Source: a bacterium
GTDB lineage: Bacteria; Krumholzibacteriota; Krumholzibacteriia; LZORAL124-64-63
Direction: 5' to 3'
DNA length: 64,000 bases
Assembly: GCA_016703265.1 (NCBI GenBank)
Contig: JADJCK010000004.1
Coordinates: 310,001 to 374,000 of the forward strand
Part shown: piece by piece, positions 38,327-47,351 of the stretch
Layout of the letters: each line of letters starts with the position of its first letter
Position numbering within the stretch: the stretch's first letter is position 1
Position numbers and translations under genes: made by a program
The notes under the pieces: model-generated
Databases searched by the model: none
Told to the model about the DNA's origin: nothing
The model's input: only the letters and a program-made list of their open reading frames with translations

Positions 38327-39019
38327 CTAGTTCAGGTCGAAGCGCAGCGTCGTGGTCACCCAGGCGGCGACCGCGTCGTTGCCGAGCCGGCCGGGCTGGA
38401 ACTTCCAGCGCACCAGCGCGCGGCGCACCGCGTCGTCGAAGACGCCGGCGGGCTGCGCCTTCAGGATATTCACGTTCCCGACGCTGCCGTCCGGTCGCAC
38501 CAGGAACTTCACGGCCACGTAGCCTTCGATGTTCTGCTCGCGCGCCTTGAACGGGTACTCGGGCGGCACCTGCACCATCGCCACGGGCGCCTGGTCCAGG
38601 TCGATGGAATCGAAGATCGCCTCGCGCGCCGCATCGTCGCGCGTGGCGCCGCCGATGTTCACGTCGATGGCGATGTCGCCGATGCCGGCGCCCAGGTCGG
38701 GCTGGAACAGGTCCGGTTCCACTTCGGGCTTGTCCTCGGCCGGCGGCGGCGGCGTTTCCTCGCGCGCCTTCTCCTGCTTCGGCGGCGCGGGCGGGGCCAG
38801 GTTCACCAGGCTCACGCCCACCGGTACGGTGACGTCCTGTTCCGGCGCCCGGCTGGCGTTGATCAGGTACGAGGCCACGCACAGCAGCGCCACGTTGATG
38901 GCGCCGGCCACAAAGACCATCAGCACCGCGCGCGCGGCGCGGCGCGGGCCTCCGCCCGATGGGACGCCCGGCTGGGCCATGGGTGCCAGCGACGGCAGGC
39001 TGCCGGCCAGGTCCGTCAC
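38327..39019 (-). CDS. tonB: TonB-family energy transducer
   Basis: A 230-residue TonB protein: short cytoplasmic N-terminus, one membrane anchor (AVLMVFVAGAINVALLCVA), a Pro/Glu-rich periplasmic spacer (APPAPPKQEKAREETPPPP) and a C-terminal TonB domain (EYPFKAREQNIEGYVAVKFL, then VRWKFQPGR). It couples the ExbB/ExbD proton channel to TonB-dependent receptors in the outer membrane, for which the receptor at 47711-50496 is an obvious candidate. GTG start at 39019 overlaps the exbD stop (GTGA). Confidence 0.9.
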   Translation of the reverse strand: MTDLAGSLPSLAPMAQPGVPSGGGPRRAARAVLMVFVAGAINVALLCVASYLINASRAPEQDVTVPVGVSLVNLAPPAPPKQEKAREETPPPPAEDKPEVEPDLFQPDLGAGIGDIAIDVNIGGATRDDAAREAIFDSIDLDQAPVAMVQVPPEYPFKAREQNIEGYVAVKFLVRPDGSVGNVNILKAQPAGVFDDAVRRALVRWKFQPGRLGNDAVAAWVTTTLRFDLN

Positions 39020-39435
39020 TGCCCGCCCTCGGCGCGGCTGGCGGCGAGGCTGACGTCCTTCGCGCCGGCCAGCCGGCACTGGTCCATCACGCCGACCACG
39101 GCGCCGGTGCGGCTGGCCTTGTCGGCCACGACCACCACGCCGCCGTCGGGGTTCTCGGCCAGCGCGCGCTCGATCAGGCCGCGCACGCTGCGCACGTCCA
39201 CCTGCTTGCCCTCGAAGTAGACCTGCCCCTCGGGCGAGACGCCGATCATGACGGTGGCCCGCTGCTTCAGTTCGGCCGTGGCGGCGCTGGCGCGCTGTAC
39301 GTCGATGCCCGATTCCTTGACGAAGCTGGTCGTCACCACGAAGAAGATCAGCAACAGGAAGACCATATCCACCAGCGGACCCATGTCGATGTTCACGCCG
39401 GTGTTGCCGCCGCGATTCTTGCGCACGTTGATCAT
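39016..39435 (-). CDS. exbD: Biopolymer transport protein ExbD
   Basis: A 139-residue ExbD/TolR protein. A single membrane helix near the N-terminus carries the conserved proton-path aspartate in MGPLVDMVFLLLIFFVVTTS. The periplasmic domain has VMIGVSPEGQVYFEGKQVDV and VVVVADKASRTGAVVGVMDQ, standard for the family. It overlaps exbB and tonB by 4 bp on either side. Confidence 0.94.
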   Translation of the reverse strand: MINVRKNRGGNTGVNIDMGPLVDMVFLLLIFFVVTTSFVKESGIDVQRASAATAELKQRATVMIGVSPEGQVYFEGKQVDVRSVRGLIERALAENPDGGVVVVADKASRTGAVVGVMDQCRLAGAKDVSLAASRAEGGQ

Positions 39436-40115
39436 GAAGCCGCCTCCATCAGGCCCGTGGCGCGCGCTTCTTCGCGCAGCGAGCGGTCGAGTGTCAGCGA
39501 GAATTCGTCCAGCGCGCTTTCCAGCCGCCGCGCCCGGCGCGAGAGCGCCCCGGCGACGAAGAGCCCGGGAATGGCGATCAGCAGGCCCGTCTCGGTCGTG
39601 ATCAGGGCCACCGAGATGCCGCTGGCCATGGCGCGCGCGTTGCTGGTGCCGAACTGCGCAATGACCTGGAACGTCTGGATCATGCCCAGCACCGTGCCCA
39701 GCAGCCCCAGCAGCGGGGCGATGGCGGCCAGCGTCCGGATGACCGGCAGCCGCCCGTGCAACTGGCGGCGGGCGCGGTCGGTGACGTGCCGCAGCACGGC
39801 GCGGTCGATGTTGACGCGGCCGGTGCGCGCCCGGAGATAGCGGTGGAGCACCATCCGCCGCAATCCGCTGCCGCCCTCCGGCGCGCGGCCGCCGCCCAGC
39901 ACGGCCAGGGCGGCCGGCGCCTCGATATCATCGCGGTCCAGTTCGGCGAACGTACGCAACCGGTCGATGATCAGCGCCCACATCGCGATGGAGCCGATGA
40001 TCATGGGCACCATCACCCAGCCGCCGGCCATGGCGTAATCCCAGGTGGACCAGGCCAGTTCGGTCAGGTCGAGACCGGCGATTGCAATCGTCCCGGGCGC
40101 CGGCGCCATCATCAC
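39432..40115 (-). CDS. exbB: Biopolymer transport protein ExbB (second channel subunit)
   Basis: A 227-residue MotA/TolQ/ExbB channel protein with three membrane segments: GGWVMVPMIIGSIAMWALII, the proton-channel helix IRTLAAIAPLLGLLGTVLGM and ALITTETGLLIAIPGLFVAG. The motif LLGLLGTVLGMIQTF is characteristic. It forms a proton channel with ExbD. It is the shorter of two ExbB-type genes in the operon, which is the TonB2/TtpC arrangement. Confidence 0.93.
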   Translation of the reverse strand: MMMAPAPGTIAIAGLDLTELAWSTWDYAMAGGWVMVPMIIGSIAMWALIIDRLRTFAELDRDDIEAPAALAVLGGGRAPEGGSGLRRMVLHRYLRARTGRVNIDRAVLRHVTDRARRQLHGRLPVIRTLAAIAPLLGLLGTVLGMIQTFQVIAQFGTSNARAMASGISVALITTETGLLIAIPGLFVAGALSRRARRLESALDEFSLTLDRSLREEARATGLMEAAS

Positions 40116-41605
40116 GCACCACCCGCCGCGGCCATCGTCCGGCCGCCACCGCTGCCGCCGTTGCCGCCAGGCCGTACCTGGCTCGCGCGCGCCGCCAGCT
40201 CGTCCTCGCGCCGCGCCTGCAGGATGTTCGTCAGCTGCACGGCCTTTTCTTCCATCTCGCCGATGATGTGGTCCGAGCGCCGCGACAGCAGCGTGTGCAG
40301 GAGCATCACCGGAATGGCCACGATCAGGCCGAACTCGGTGGTGACCAGGGCCTCGGAGATGCCGCCGCTCATCAGCTTCGGGTCGCTGGTGCCGAAGAGC
40401 GTGATGACGCGGAAGGTGTTGATCATGCCCGTCACGGTACCGAGCAGGCCCAGCAACGGAGCGACCGCGCCCAGGACTGCGAGCACCGACAATCCCCTCT
40501 CGATGCTCGGCAGCTGGTGCAGGATCGCCTCCTGCAGCACGCTCTCCTGGGTCTCGCGGTCGCGGTCGCGCACGGCCAGGCCGGCCTTGATGACTTCGAT
40601 CACCGGCATGTGGCGCTTCGCGTGACGGGCGACCATGTCGTCAGCCGCGGCCCAGTCGCCGCGCGCGGCCATGCTGTTGACCTCGGTCATGAAATGGTCG
40701 GTGTTGGCGTGGATCCGGTTCAGGTGCCAGGCGCGGGTGATGACCAGGAAGAGCGCCACCAGCGCCACCCCGAGGATGGGCCAGACCACGGGGCCGCCCG
40801 TCTGGAACTGCTCGAGGAAGCTGATCTTGTAGGCGATCTGGCGCACGGCGTCGCCGCCAGACAAATCGAGCGGGACGATGTCGGACTCGCCCTTCAGGTA
40901 GTTGCCGAGGTTGCGGCCGACGCTGCCGCCGGGCAGCTCCGAAGTGGCGAAGAAGGTGCGCGAACCGGCGACCCAGTTGAGGAAGCCCGCTTCTTCCGGC
41001 ACTTCGTACGCGGCGGTGAAGGGCCCGAGCGTCATGATCGTGCCGGAGGTGATTTCGCCGTCACGGCCGATGAACTCGCCCTTGTGCAGCGCCACGCGTC
41101 CGTTGAGGTCGAACTCCGAGAGCATCACCGACGCCATCGCCGAGATGTCGTCGATGCCCGGGTAGTAGCCCGTGTCCAGCAGCGGGCTGATGTGGGCCAC
41201 CCGCGTCGTGTCGAAGGCGGAGAAGTACGACTGGTTGAGCATGATCTCGAGATCGCGCGCGGTCAGGCGCACGTTGCCGGAGATCTCGCGCGTGTCCAGT
41301 TCGCGCGTGCCCCACTCCTTCTCGAGGGCGTCGCGCCGCGCGGTGGACGCGGTGACGCGAACCTGCGCCGCCTTCAATTCCGCTTCCAGCCGCGTGCGCG
41401 CCGATTCCAGCGAATCGACCGCCGCCAGCAGGCGCGTGCGATCATTGAGCACGGCCTGCTCGCTGGCCGCGGCGCGCGCGCGGACAGCCTCGCGCTCCTG
41501 CTCGGCCTTGCGGAACGCCTCGCGCAGGTCCTGCGCGGGGGCGGGGGCGGCGACGGCCAGCGCCAACGCCATCAGCGTCAGCGCCATCAGGCGGTTGCGG
41601 TTCAT
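40112..41605 (-). CDS. TtpC-like long ExbB-family protein
   Basis: A 497-residue protein: signal peptide (ALTLMALALAVAAPAPAQ), a periplasmic coiled coil (about 25-110, LREAFRKAEQEREAVRARAA), a globular periplasmic region, and a C-terminal MotA/TolQ/ExbB domain with the proton-channel motif VAPLLGLLGTVTGMINTF and VTTEFGLIVAIPVMLLHTLL. This architecture is that of TtpC, the TonB2-associated protein of Vibrio and related operons. It overlaps neighbours by 4 bp. The name is by architecture and gene order, not by proven function. Confidence 0.88.
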   Translation of the reverse strand: MNRNRLMALTLMALALAVAAPAPAQDLREAFRKAEQEREAVRARAAASEQAVLNDRTRLLAAVDSLESARTRLEAELKAAQVRVTASTARRDALEKEWGTRELDTREISGNVRLTARDLEIMLNQSYFSAFDTTRVAHISPLLDTGYYPGIDDISAMASVMLSEFDLNGRVALHKGEFIGRDGEITSGTIMTLGPFTAAYEVPEEAGFLNWVAGSRTFFATSELPGGSVGRNLGNYLKGESDIVPLDLSGGDAVRQIAYKISFLEQFQTGGPVVWPILGVALVALFLVITRAWHLNRIHANTDHFMTEVNSMAARGDWAAADDMVARHAKRHMPVIEVIKAGLAVRDRDRETQESVLQEAILHQLPSIERGLSVLAVLGAVAPLLGLLGTVTGMINTFRVITLFGTSDPKLMSGGISEALVTTEFGLIVAIPVMLLHTLLSRRSDHIIGEMEEKAVQLTNILQARREDELAARASQVRPGGNGGSGGGRTMAAAGGA

Positions 41606-42387
41606 CGGCTGATCCTCCCGAGCGGCAGCGTGACGAGGTCGATCGGGCGCGTGCGGGCTGCCATCTCCATGGCCTGCGAGATCACGCGGTTGTGCTTGCC
41701 CGGCAGTTCGGTCCAGGCCGTCGTCGCGGGATCCCAGGTGCCGACGCGCTTGCCGTCGGGGCTGCGCCAGAACAGAGCCAGCCGCCCGATGCGCAGGATG
41801 TCGGCGTGCGTTTCGCGGCCCCCGACCATGATGGTCTGCGGCTCGACCTCGACGCTGTTGCCGTACTGGGCCTCGATGAGCAGGGCCTCGAGCAGCAGGC
41901 GCAGCTTCTCGGCCGGCGCCAGGTCGGGCTGGGCCATGGCCAGGCGCAGGTTCTTCAGCCGATCCTGCCGCTCGGCGGCCAGGAAGGGCAGGTCGCCCGC
42001 CACCGCATTCTCCAGCCGCCCGAGCACCACGTTGAGCGTGTCCTGGATGACGGCCTGCATCCGCGTCGATTCGACCATCCGGCGCTCGAGTTCGCGGATC
42101 GAGGCATCCAGCGCGGCCTGCTTCTCGTCCTCGCGCGCGACCTGGTCCCCATACCAGTCGGCCGCGGCCTGGGCAGCGCGGTACCGGCGCTCCAGGTCCT
42201 TCCGCTCCTGGGCCCAGCCGTCAAGGCCGGCCTGGGTCTGCCGGGCGGCATCGATGGTCCGATTGACGGTGGCGGCGAGGGAATCGGGGGCGGAGGCGGT
42301 GGCGGCCGGTTCCGCGGACTGGGCCGTGGTGTGGGCAAGTGCCATCAGCACCGCCACGGCCCCGGAGCAAGCGAGACGTCGAAGCAT
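41602..42387 (-). CDS. DUF3450 periplasmic coiled-coil protein, first gene of the TonB2-type operon
   Basis: A 261-residue protein with a signal peptide (AVAVLMALAHTTAQSAE) and a long helical region (about 35-125: LAATVNRTIDAARQTQAGLD, QERKDLERRYRAAQAAADWY, KQAALDASIRELERRMVEST), then a C-terminal domain with LRIGRLALFWRSPDGKRVG. This is the DUF3450 family, which in many Proteobacteria precedes ttpC-exbB-exbD-tonB. It is thought to assist the TonB complex; the mechanism is unknown. As the first gene it fixes the operon promoter in the region upstream of 42387. Confidence 0.88.
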   Translation of the reverse strand: MLRRLACSGAVAVLMALAHTTAQSAEPAATASAPDSLAATVNRTIDAARQTQAGLDGWAQERKDLERRYRAAQAAADWYGDQVAREDEKQAALDASIRELERRMVESTRMQAVIQDTLNVVLGRLENAVAGDLPFLAAERQDRLKNLRLAMAQPDLAPAEKLRLLLEALLIEAQYGNSVEVEPQTIMVGGRETHADILRIGRLALFWRSPDGKRVGTWDPATTAWTELPGKHNRVISQAMEMAARTRPIDLVTLPLGRISR

Positions 42388-42620
42388 GGTCCACTCTTTC
42401 GTGATCGGCCCTGATGGATGCGCGGCGCGACGTTGGTGACGCAGCCAACCTACCGGGGTCCTGTTAGGGAGTGGTTATGGACCAGCGAATTGTTGGTGAA
42501 TCCGGGGGTGGGGGCGGGGAATCGTGGTGGCGCTATCGTGGCGCAGGCTCGACTGCGGGCCGGTGAATCGCGACGGCATCTTGTTCTCGGACAGTATGAT
42601 GCGCCGTTGCCGACGCATTA

Positions 42621-42656
42621 CTCAGTATGTTGAGTAAAATATCTCACCATGATGAG
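42621..42656. promoter_or_regulatory. Two tandem operator-like sites CTCA-N6-TGAG
   Basis: CTCAGTATGTTGAG (42621-42634; with outer bases TACTCA/TGAGTA) and CTCACCATGATGAG (42643-42656) have centres 22 bp apart, two helical turns. TAAAAT (42635-42640) lies between them and ATG at 42649 within the second, an arrangement like autoregulated leaderless regulators, but no intact gene follows. Confidence 0.45.
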
Positions 42657-42694
42657 CAAAGCCGGTAGCGCGAGATTCTCACGCTTCTGCGAGG

Positions 42695-42712
42695 ACTTGC
42701 GCCGGCGCAAGT
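42695..42712. repeat. 18-bp palindrome, consensus copy
   Basis: An exact copy in the region upstream of the TonB operon; it interrupts the small open frame that starts at 42649. Confidence 0.92.
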
Positions 42713-42770
42713 GGCGGGTGTTGGGTGCCCAAGCCGGGCGCCGTTTTCGCGGAACTCACGTCGCGACACC

Positions 42771-42788
42771 ACTTGCGCCGGCGCAAGT
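42771..42788. repeat. Palindrome copy after the beta-propeller gene
   Basis: An exact copy ending 2 bp from the stop codon of the minus-strand gene at 42791. Confidence 0.92.
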
Positions 42789-42790
42789 TG

Positions 42791-44071
42791 CTAGCGAACG
42801 CCAGCCGCACCCTCCTCCAACAGCGTCACCGCCGGCGCCAAATCGCCGGCCTCCTCGGACGGCTCCCGCCCGAACCCCTCCAGCAACGCCAGTCGCCCAT
42901 CTTCCAGAACCAACAGCCGCGCGTCAGCCGCCGCGCCCGGCACGGCCAGATACACGCGACGCACCAGCGCGCCGTTCGCCGTGAACTCATCGAAGCACGC
43001 CACCACGCCTGCGGGCAACTGCACTCCCAGCGGCTCGACCCAGAGATGCCCGTCGGGACGCCAGCGCACCAGCCCGATGGCGGGTTCCGTCTCGAAGATG
43101 TGTCCTGTATCGCTGCCGATTTGGCGCCGCGCTTCTGACTTGGCCGCCGGGCTGCGGTCCACCGGCCGCCAGGGCCGCTCCAGGACGAATCCCGTGCCAT
43201 CGACTTCGCGCACAGCCACCAGCCAGCGGTCGCGCTCGGGGGCCATGGCCAGCCTGCCGGTCGCACTCAGGTCGCAGCGCCCGGAGGCGAAGGGCTCGTA
43301 GGTGTCGCGCTCATCGGTCACCGGTTGGCCGAGAGCCAGCGAGTGCAACTGCCTCGCCACGATCTCCCGTTCACCACTGGCAGCATCGAGCAGGCTCAGC
43401 TCAAGCACGGACGTCATCTTCGGCGGCTGCACCTGCGCGCGGTAGGTGACCGCGAGGATCCTTCCGGCCGCGCCGCGCACATCGCGCGGCACGCAGACGG
43501 GCACGCCACCCGGATCGCCACCGGCCATGAGCTCGCCCGCGGGCAGGTCATCGCGATCAAGGATGACGATGTTGCCCCGTGTCCCGAACTGGATGCCCGG
43601 CGCATCGCAACCGTCGGCGATGCCCATCCGGCCGTCGGGCAGCGTCACGGCGCGGAACGCCCCAGTCAGCTCGCCGGGGCCATCGCCGCAGCGACCCACG
43701 GTGCGCTCCACCTTCCCTTGCGCGGACACCACCAGCACGTGGCACAATTGCCCATCGGCCAGCAGCACGCGGCCGTCAGGCGCGGCAGCTACGGACACGA
43801 TGTCGCCGATCAGGGGCTCCGCATCATCGCCGCACTCCAGGCGCCAGATCTGCTGCAGCGGGAGCGTGACTTCCGCGGGGGCGCGCTCCGGTACCGGCCG
43901 CGTGGGCCAGGCGGTGTGGGGGGTGATGGGGAGCAGTTCGGCGTGGGCATTGGCGGCTAAGGTGAGAACGCAGACCGCAGATATGAATGCGGAGGCCAGC
44001 ACGCGAGTGCGGGCGCGCGGGTGCCGGCGAACGGCGCGGGGGGCGGGAGTTTCGAGATTTTGAACGTTCAT
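42791..44071 (-). CDS. Exported six-bladed beta-propeller protein
   Basis: A 426-residue protein with a long n-region and a hydrophobic signal segment (LASAFISAVCVLTLAANAHA). Propeller-blade motifs follow: VSVAAAPDGRVLLADGQLCH, VVSAQGKVERTVGRCGDGPG (the GxGPGEL turn of NHL/6-bladed propellers) and RAVTLPDGRMGIADG. Later blades are less regular: DRWLVAVREVDGTGFVLE and GLVRWRPDGHLWVEPLG. Such proteins are extracytoplasmic binding or scaffold proteins in FCB bacteria; the ligand is unknown. ATG at 44071; an in-frame start further in cannot be excluded. Confidence 0.8.
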   Translation of the reverse strand: MNVQNLETPAPRAVRRHPRARTRVLASAFISAVCVLTLAANAHAELLPITPHTAWPTRPVPERAPAEVTLPLQQIWRLECGDDAEPLIGDIVSVAAAPDGRVLLADGQLCHVLVVSAQGKVERTVGRCGDGPGELTGAFRAVTLPDGRMGIADGCDAPGIQFGTRGNIVILDRDDLPAGELMAGGDPGGVPVCVPRDVRGAAGRILAVTYRAQVQPPKMTSVLELSLLDAASGEREIVARQLHSLALGQPVTDERDTYEPFASGRCDLSATGRLAMAPERDRWLVAVREVDGTGFVLERPWRPVDRSPAAKSEARRQIGSDTGHIFETEPAIGLVRWRPDGHLWVEPLGVQLPAGVVACFDEFTANGALVRRVYLAVPGAAADARLLVLEDGRLALLEGFGREPSEEAGDLAPAVTLLEEGAAGVR

Positions 44072-44249
44072 GGATTTGGCCCCCTATACGCGTCGGGCTT
44101 CATGCTGGCAGGCGATGACGGTCGCAACAGCATGAACTTAGGGATGGACTGTGTCGATTCGATTTTGGGAACTTGGCACGGGCGGCATGGTGATCGCGAT
44201 ACTCATCATCATTCCTGGTTCATTGGGCTGAGGCGGCCAAGCCGCGAAG

Positions 44250-44267
44250 ACTTGCGCCGGCGCAAGT
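44250..44267. repeat. 18-bp palindrome, consensus copy
   Basis: An exact copy between the propeller gene start and the stop of the beta-helix gene (26 bp after that stop). Confidence 0.92.
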
Positions 44268-44292
44268 CGCGGCCGGCGGGGAGGCGGTCCGG

Positions 44293-45444
44293 CTATCGGA
44301 ACGAGGCCTTCAGGTCTCCCCACGATGTGGACTCGGTCGGCAGGGACTGGCCGGCGAAGGGGCTGTAGAGCACAGTCGCGTAGATACTCGGATCGTCAAC
44401 CATATCGATAATCCATTCCTGAATCTGTGATTCCTCCGAAGCGCCCCAATAGTTGTTTGCAACGTCGTGTGCTACCAATCCAAGGGCGGCCTGTCTGGAG
44501 CTCCTGATGACCGGCCCGCTGCCACGCACAAAGTCACAGCCGTGGATCGTCACGGCATCTGCATCTCGCAACCGCACCACAGAATCGGAACCACCACTGA
44601 GTATCGAATTTTCCACAAATGCGGACGTCCTGTGGTCAACCCGAAGAGCGTAGAAAGTTGCTGAGATCTGAGAATCGTGTATTTCACATCGCGAGCCCAC
44701 ATAGCCTGTCGTTAGGCCGATCTCGACGTCTGAAATCGTGCAATCCCACAATTCGCAGGTGCCGCGGGCAGAATAGAAACCAATGATGTCCGGCCCGCGC
44801 ATGTCGCATCTGCGAAAAACTGACTCGGAATTGTCAACCAGCGGATATGCTCTTACGAACTCACAGTCTTCAACCAGTACCCCCGCAACGCCTCGAACAT
44901 ACAGGCCAATCGGATCAAGTGCATCGGTTGTCGAGAACCGACATTCCTGAACCGTGCCGCCCGCGCCTCGGGCCGTCCAACTCAAACCAAACTCATTGTT
45001 TTCGACGTGACAGCGCTCCATCTGAAGACTGCAACTGAGCGCAATGCCCTTGAAGCAGTTGCGAACTGTCAAGTCTGAGATCGCAATGCTGTCCTTGGGC
45101 GCGTCGGTGGCGAGACCTTCCGGACTTTCTGCATTCCAGTCTGGAGCGTGCACCGTCGGGCCGATGATGGTGACGTCGGCGCCGGCACCGATGATGGTCA
45201 ATCGCTGTTGCCGGATCTCCCCATACACTTCCAAATCACCGGGCCAACCTGGCGGGTGAATTGTCGTCGTCTCCGTATATTCGCCCGGCCCAATCAGGAT
45301 CGTGTCACCGTCCGCTGCCGCATCCAATCCCTGCTGGATCACCGAATAGTCACCCGTCCCATCCCTACGGACCGTGATCGTCGCCGCCGAAGTCGATAAC
45401 GCCGACAGCAGGCAGAGCCCAAGAAGGAAGATTCGGAAGCACAT
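44293..45444 (-). CDS. Exported right-handed beta-helix protein
   Basis: A 383-residue exported protein. ATG at 45444 has GAGAGG upstream and gives a signal peptide (MCFRIFLLGLCLLSALSTSA); in-frame ATGs at 45462 and 45468 are less well placed. The repeat opening TVRRDGTGDYSVIQQGLDAA and DTILIGPGEYTE marks the pectate-lyase-like/right-handed beta-helix class, with repeated coils such as MERCHVENNEFGL and ESVFRRCDMRGPDIIG. Catalytic residues are not identified. The protein ends SWGDLKASFR, the same type of ending (KAxFR) as the protein at 55844-57028. Base composition is AT-richer than its neighbours. Confidence 0.82.
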   Translation of the reverse strand: MCFRIFLLGLCLLSALSTSAATITVRRDGTGDYSVIQQGLDAAADGDTILIGPGEYTETTTIHPPGWPGDLEVYGEIRQQRLTIIGAGADVTIIGPTVHAPDWNAESPEGLATDAPKDSIAISDLTVRNCFKGIALSCSLQMERCHVENNEFGLSWTARGAGGTVQECRFSTTDALDPIGLYVRGVAGVLVEDCEFVRAYPLVDNSESVFRRCDMRGPDIIGFYSARGTCELWDCTISDVEIGLTTGYVGSRCEIHDSQISATFYALRVDHRTSAFVENSILSGGSDSVVRLRDADAVTIHGCDFVRGSGPVIRSSRQAALGLVAHDVANNYWGASEESQIQEWIIDMVDDPSIYATVLYSPFAGQSLPTESTSWGDLKASFR

Positions 45445-45594
45445 CGCCAACCTCTCATGCATCCGCATATTCACAAGAGACAGACTTTCCGACCAACTGC
45501 AGGCAGTTCGATTTCCAGACCGCAATTGAGTATACACCCCTAGCAGCAGGCAATCCAACCCGACGAACCGCTCGCCGCCGTAAACCACCCCCCA

Positions 45595-45634
45595 ACAAAA
45601 CAGAAAGGGACGCCGGTCAACCCCGGCGCCCCTT
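45595..45634 (-). terminator. Terminator of the 45672-47351 gene
   Basis: On the minus strand the stem AAGGGGCGCCGG / CCGGCGTCCCTT (one G-U pair) has a 6-nt loop and is followed by TCTGTTTTGTT, 38 nt after the stop. Confidence 0.75.
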
Positions 45635-45671
45635 CCCCATAACGGCGCGGTCCTGTCTGTGCAGTCGGTTG

Positions 45672-47351
45672 CTACTTCACCAGCTGCATCTTCTCGGTGA
45701 CCTGATAACCGTCGCCGCTGAGGCGGTAGAAGTACGTGCCGCTCGGCAGGCCTTCGCCGCTGAACTGCAGCGCGTGGTCGCCCGCCGCCAGTTCGCCGTC
45801 GACCAGGCTCGCGACCTTGTGGCCGCGCAGGTCGAAGACTTCCAGGGCGGCCCGACCGGCCTTGGGCACGCTGAACTTGATCGTGGTGCTCGGGTTGAAC
45901 GGGTTCGGCTGGTTGCCCAGGGTGACCCGCAGTTCCGGCGTTCCACCCACAGCGGAGGCCGGCATCGTGTAGTCGGCGTCCTGCGGGTTGAAGTTCGTCC
46001 ACCAGGCAGTCCACTGGCGGCTCATCGGCAGGGCCGGGTCGAACGCGCCGCGGTAGCTGACCTGCTGGAAGTACGGGTCGGCCAGGTAGCTGTCGGTCCA
46101 GTCGGCCGAACCGATCAGCACGCTGCCGGCCTGGGGCACGGCATCCGGGCTGTTCAGGCTGATCGACGCGCCCAGGCCGACGACCGAAGGCACGCGCACG
46201 ACGGTGTCGAGGTTGGCGTGGGCCATGAACCAGCCGCCCAGGCCGGCGTTGCCGGCCACCGAGTTCCAGTTGGCGCGGTCGTGGATCATGTTCGTGGCGT
46301 ACAGGTAGTTGCCGGTCACTTCGTTGTTCTCGAAGCGCAGCGTGTCCTGCTGGGCCTTGGTGACCGACAGGTTGCGCACGCTGATGCCGCGCGGGAAGCC
46401 GGCGATGACCGAGTTGAAGATGCTGGTGCGGCTGTTGCGGCGGATCAGCGCGGCATGCTGGTAGCGCTGGCCGACCGGCAGGGGATCCTGCACGTACAGC
46501 GGGCCCACCGAGGTCACGTTCGAGTAGATCGGGGCGGTCTGCGGCCAGGCCGACGTGCCCGAGCCGTCGTTGTCCGACTCGAAGCTGTTGCTCTCGCCGG
46601 TCGGGTCCCAGGTGTTCGGGTCGCGCAGCGCGAAGGCGAACTGCACCTTGCCGCGGTAGCCGAAGTCGGTGTCGAAGTCGTCGTCGGTGCCGCCGAAGGC
46701 CACGATGTGGTGCAGGTTCACGGTGCCGCCGAAGCACTCGTAGGAGTCGTCGTCGGCGTAGCTGACCTGGATGTGGTGGATTTCGGTGCCACGGCCAACG
46801 CCACCGAGGGTCAAGCCGTTGATCTCGTTGTTCAGGGCGAAGCGGTAGCCCGGGTACTCGATGCGGACGTACTTGAAGACGCCGCTGTTGTCGTCGTCAT
46901 CCGTGCCGCCGTAGGTGCCCTGCGAGATGATGCCGCCCTCGATGATCGGGTTCAGCTGGTTCACGCGGGCCCGGCCCAGGATGACCACGCCGCCCCAGTC
47001 GCCGGCCAGCCGGTTGCCCGGGGCCTCGCTGCTGGTGAAGATGATCGGCTTGTCCCAGGTGCCGGCGGCATTGATGGTGGAGCCGGGCTTGACGATCAGG
47101 GTCGCCGCAGGCACGCCCTGGATGACGGTGCCGGCGGGGATCGTCAGGGTCTGGCCGGCTTCGACGTAGTACTGGCCGTACAGCGTGTACAGCGTGTCGG
47201 GGCTCAGGGTGCGGCTGGTGTTCTGGTTGAACACAGCCAGGGGGTTGCCGTCGTTGGTGCCCAGAGTCTCCGTCCCCACAAAAGCGAGGGCGGGCAGGGT
47301 GGCAACGGTGGCGACCAGCCCGAGCAGCAAGGCGATCGCGTTCTTCTTCAT
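45672..47351 (-). CDS. Exported beta-helix protein with C-terminal sorting domain
   Basis: A 559-residue protein. ATG at 47351 has AGGAGGAA upstream and a good signal peptide (MKKNAIALLLGLVATVATLP). Residues of about 30-470 match the parallel beta-helix proteins common in FCB genomes: VEAGQTLTIPAGTVIQGVPA, GGVVILGRARVN, IEGGIISQGTYGG, VKYVRIEYPG-like FKYVRIEYPGYRFA and WFMAHANLD. The last 85 residues are an FlgD-like sorting domain (GNQPNPFNPSTTIKFSVP to EKMQLVK). It lies directly downstream of the TonB-dependent receptor on the same strand, the usual pairing of a surface protein with its receptor; co-function is inferred. A good terminator follows. Confidence 0.86.
   Translation of the reverse strand: MKKNAIALLLGLVATVATLPALAFVGTETLGTNDGNPLAVFNQNTSRTLSPDTLYTLYGQYYVEAGQTLTIPAGTVIQGVPAATLIVKPGSTINAAGTWDKPIIFTSSEAPGNRLAGDWGGVVILGRARVNQLNPIIEGGIISQGTYGGTDDDDNSGVFKYVRIEYPGYRFALNNEINGLTLGGVGRGTEIHHIQVSYADDDSYECFGGTVNLHHIVAFGGTDDDFDTDFGYRGKVQFAFALRDPNTWDPTGESNSFESDNDGSGTSAWPQTAPIYSNVTSVGPLYVQDPLPVGQRYQHAALIRRNSRTSIFNSVIAGFPRGISVRNLSVTKAQQDTLRFENNEVTGNYLYATNMIHDRANWNSVAGNAGLGGWFMAHANLDTVVRVPSVVGLGASISLNSPDAVPQAGSVLIGSADWTDSYLADPYFQQVSYRGAFDPALPMSRQWTAWWTNFNPQDADYTMPASAVGGTPELRVTLGNQPNPFNPSTTIKFSVPKAGRAALEVFDLRGHKVASLVDGELAAGDHALQFSGEGLPSGTYFYRLSGDGYQVTEKMQLVK

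Larger units (their letters stand above)
42388..42790. other. Gene-free region upstream of the TonB operon
   Basis: 403 bp with tandem operator-like repeats (42621-42656) and two palindrome copies. A short plus-strand reading from ATG at 42649 (MMSKAGSARFSRFCEDLRRR) runs into the palindrome and is not credible beyond about 15 codons; it may be the remnant of a truncated gene. Confidence 0.55.

Noticed and set aside
42649..42984. 111-codon plus-strand reading frame in the TonB upstream region
   Set aside because: After about 15 codons it consists of palindrome-derived LRRRK and LAPAQ and of the antisense of the propeller gene; no homology or codon bias.
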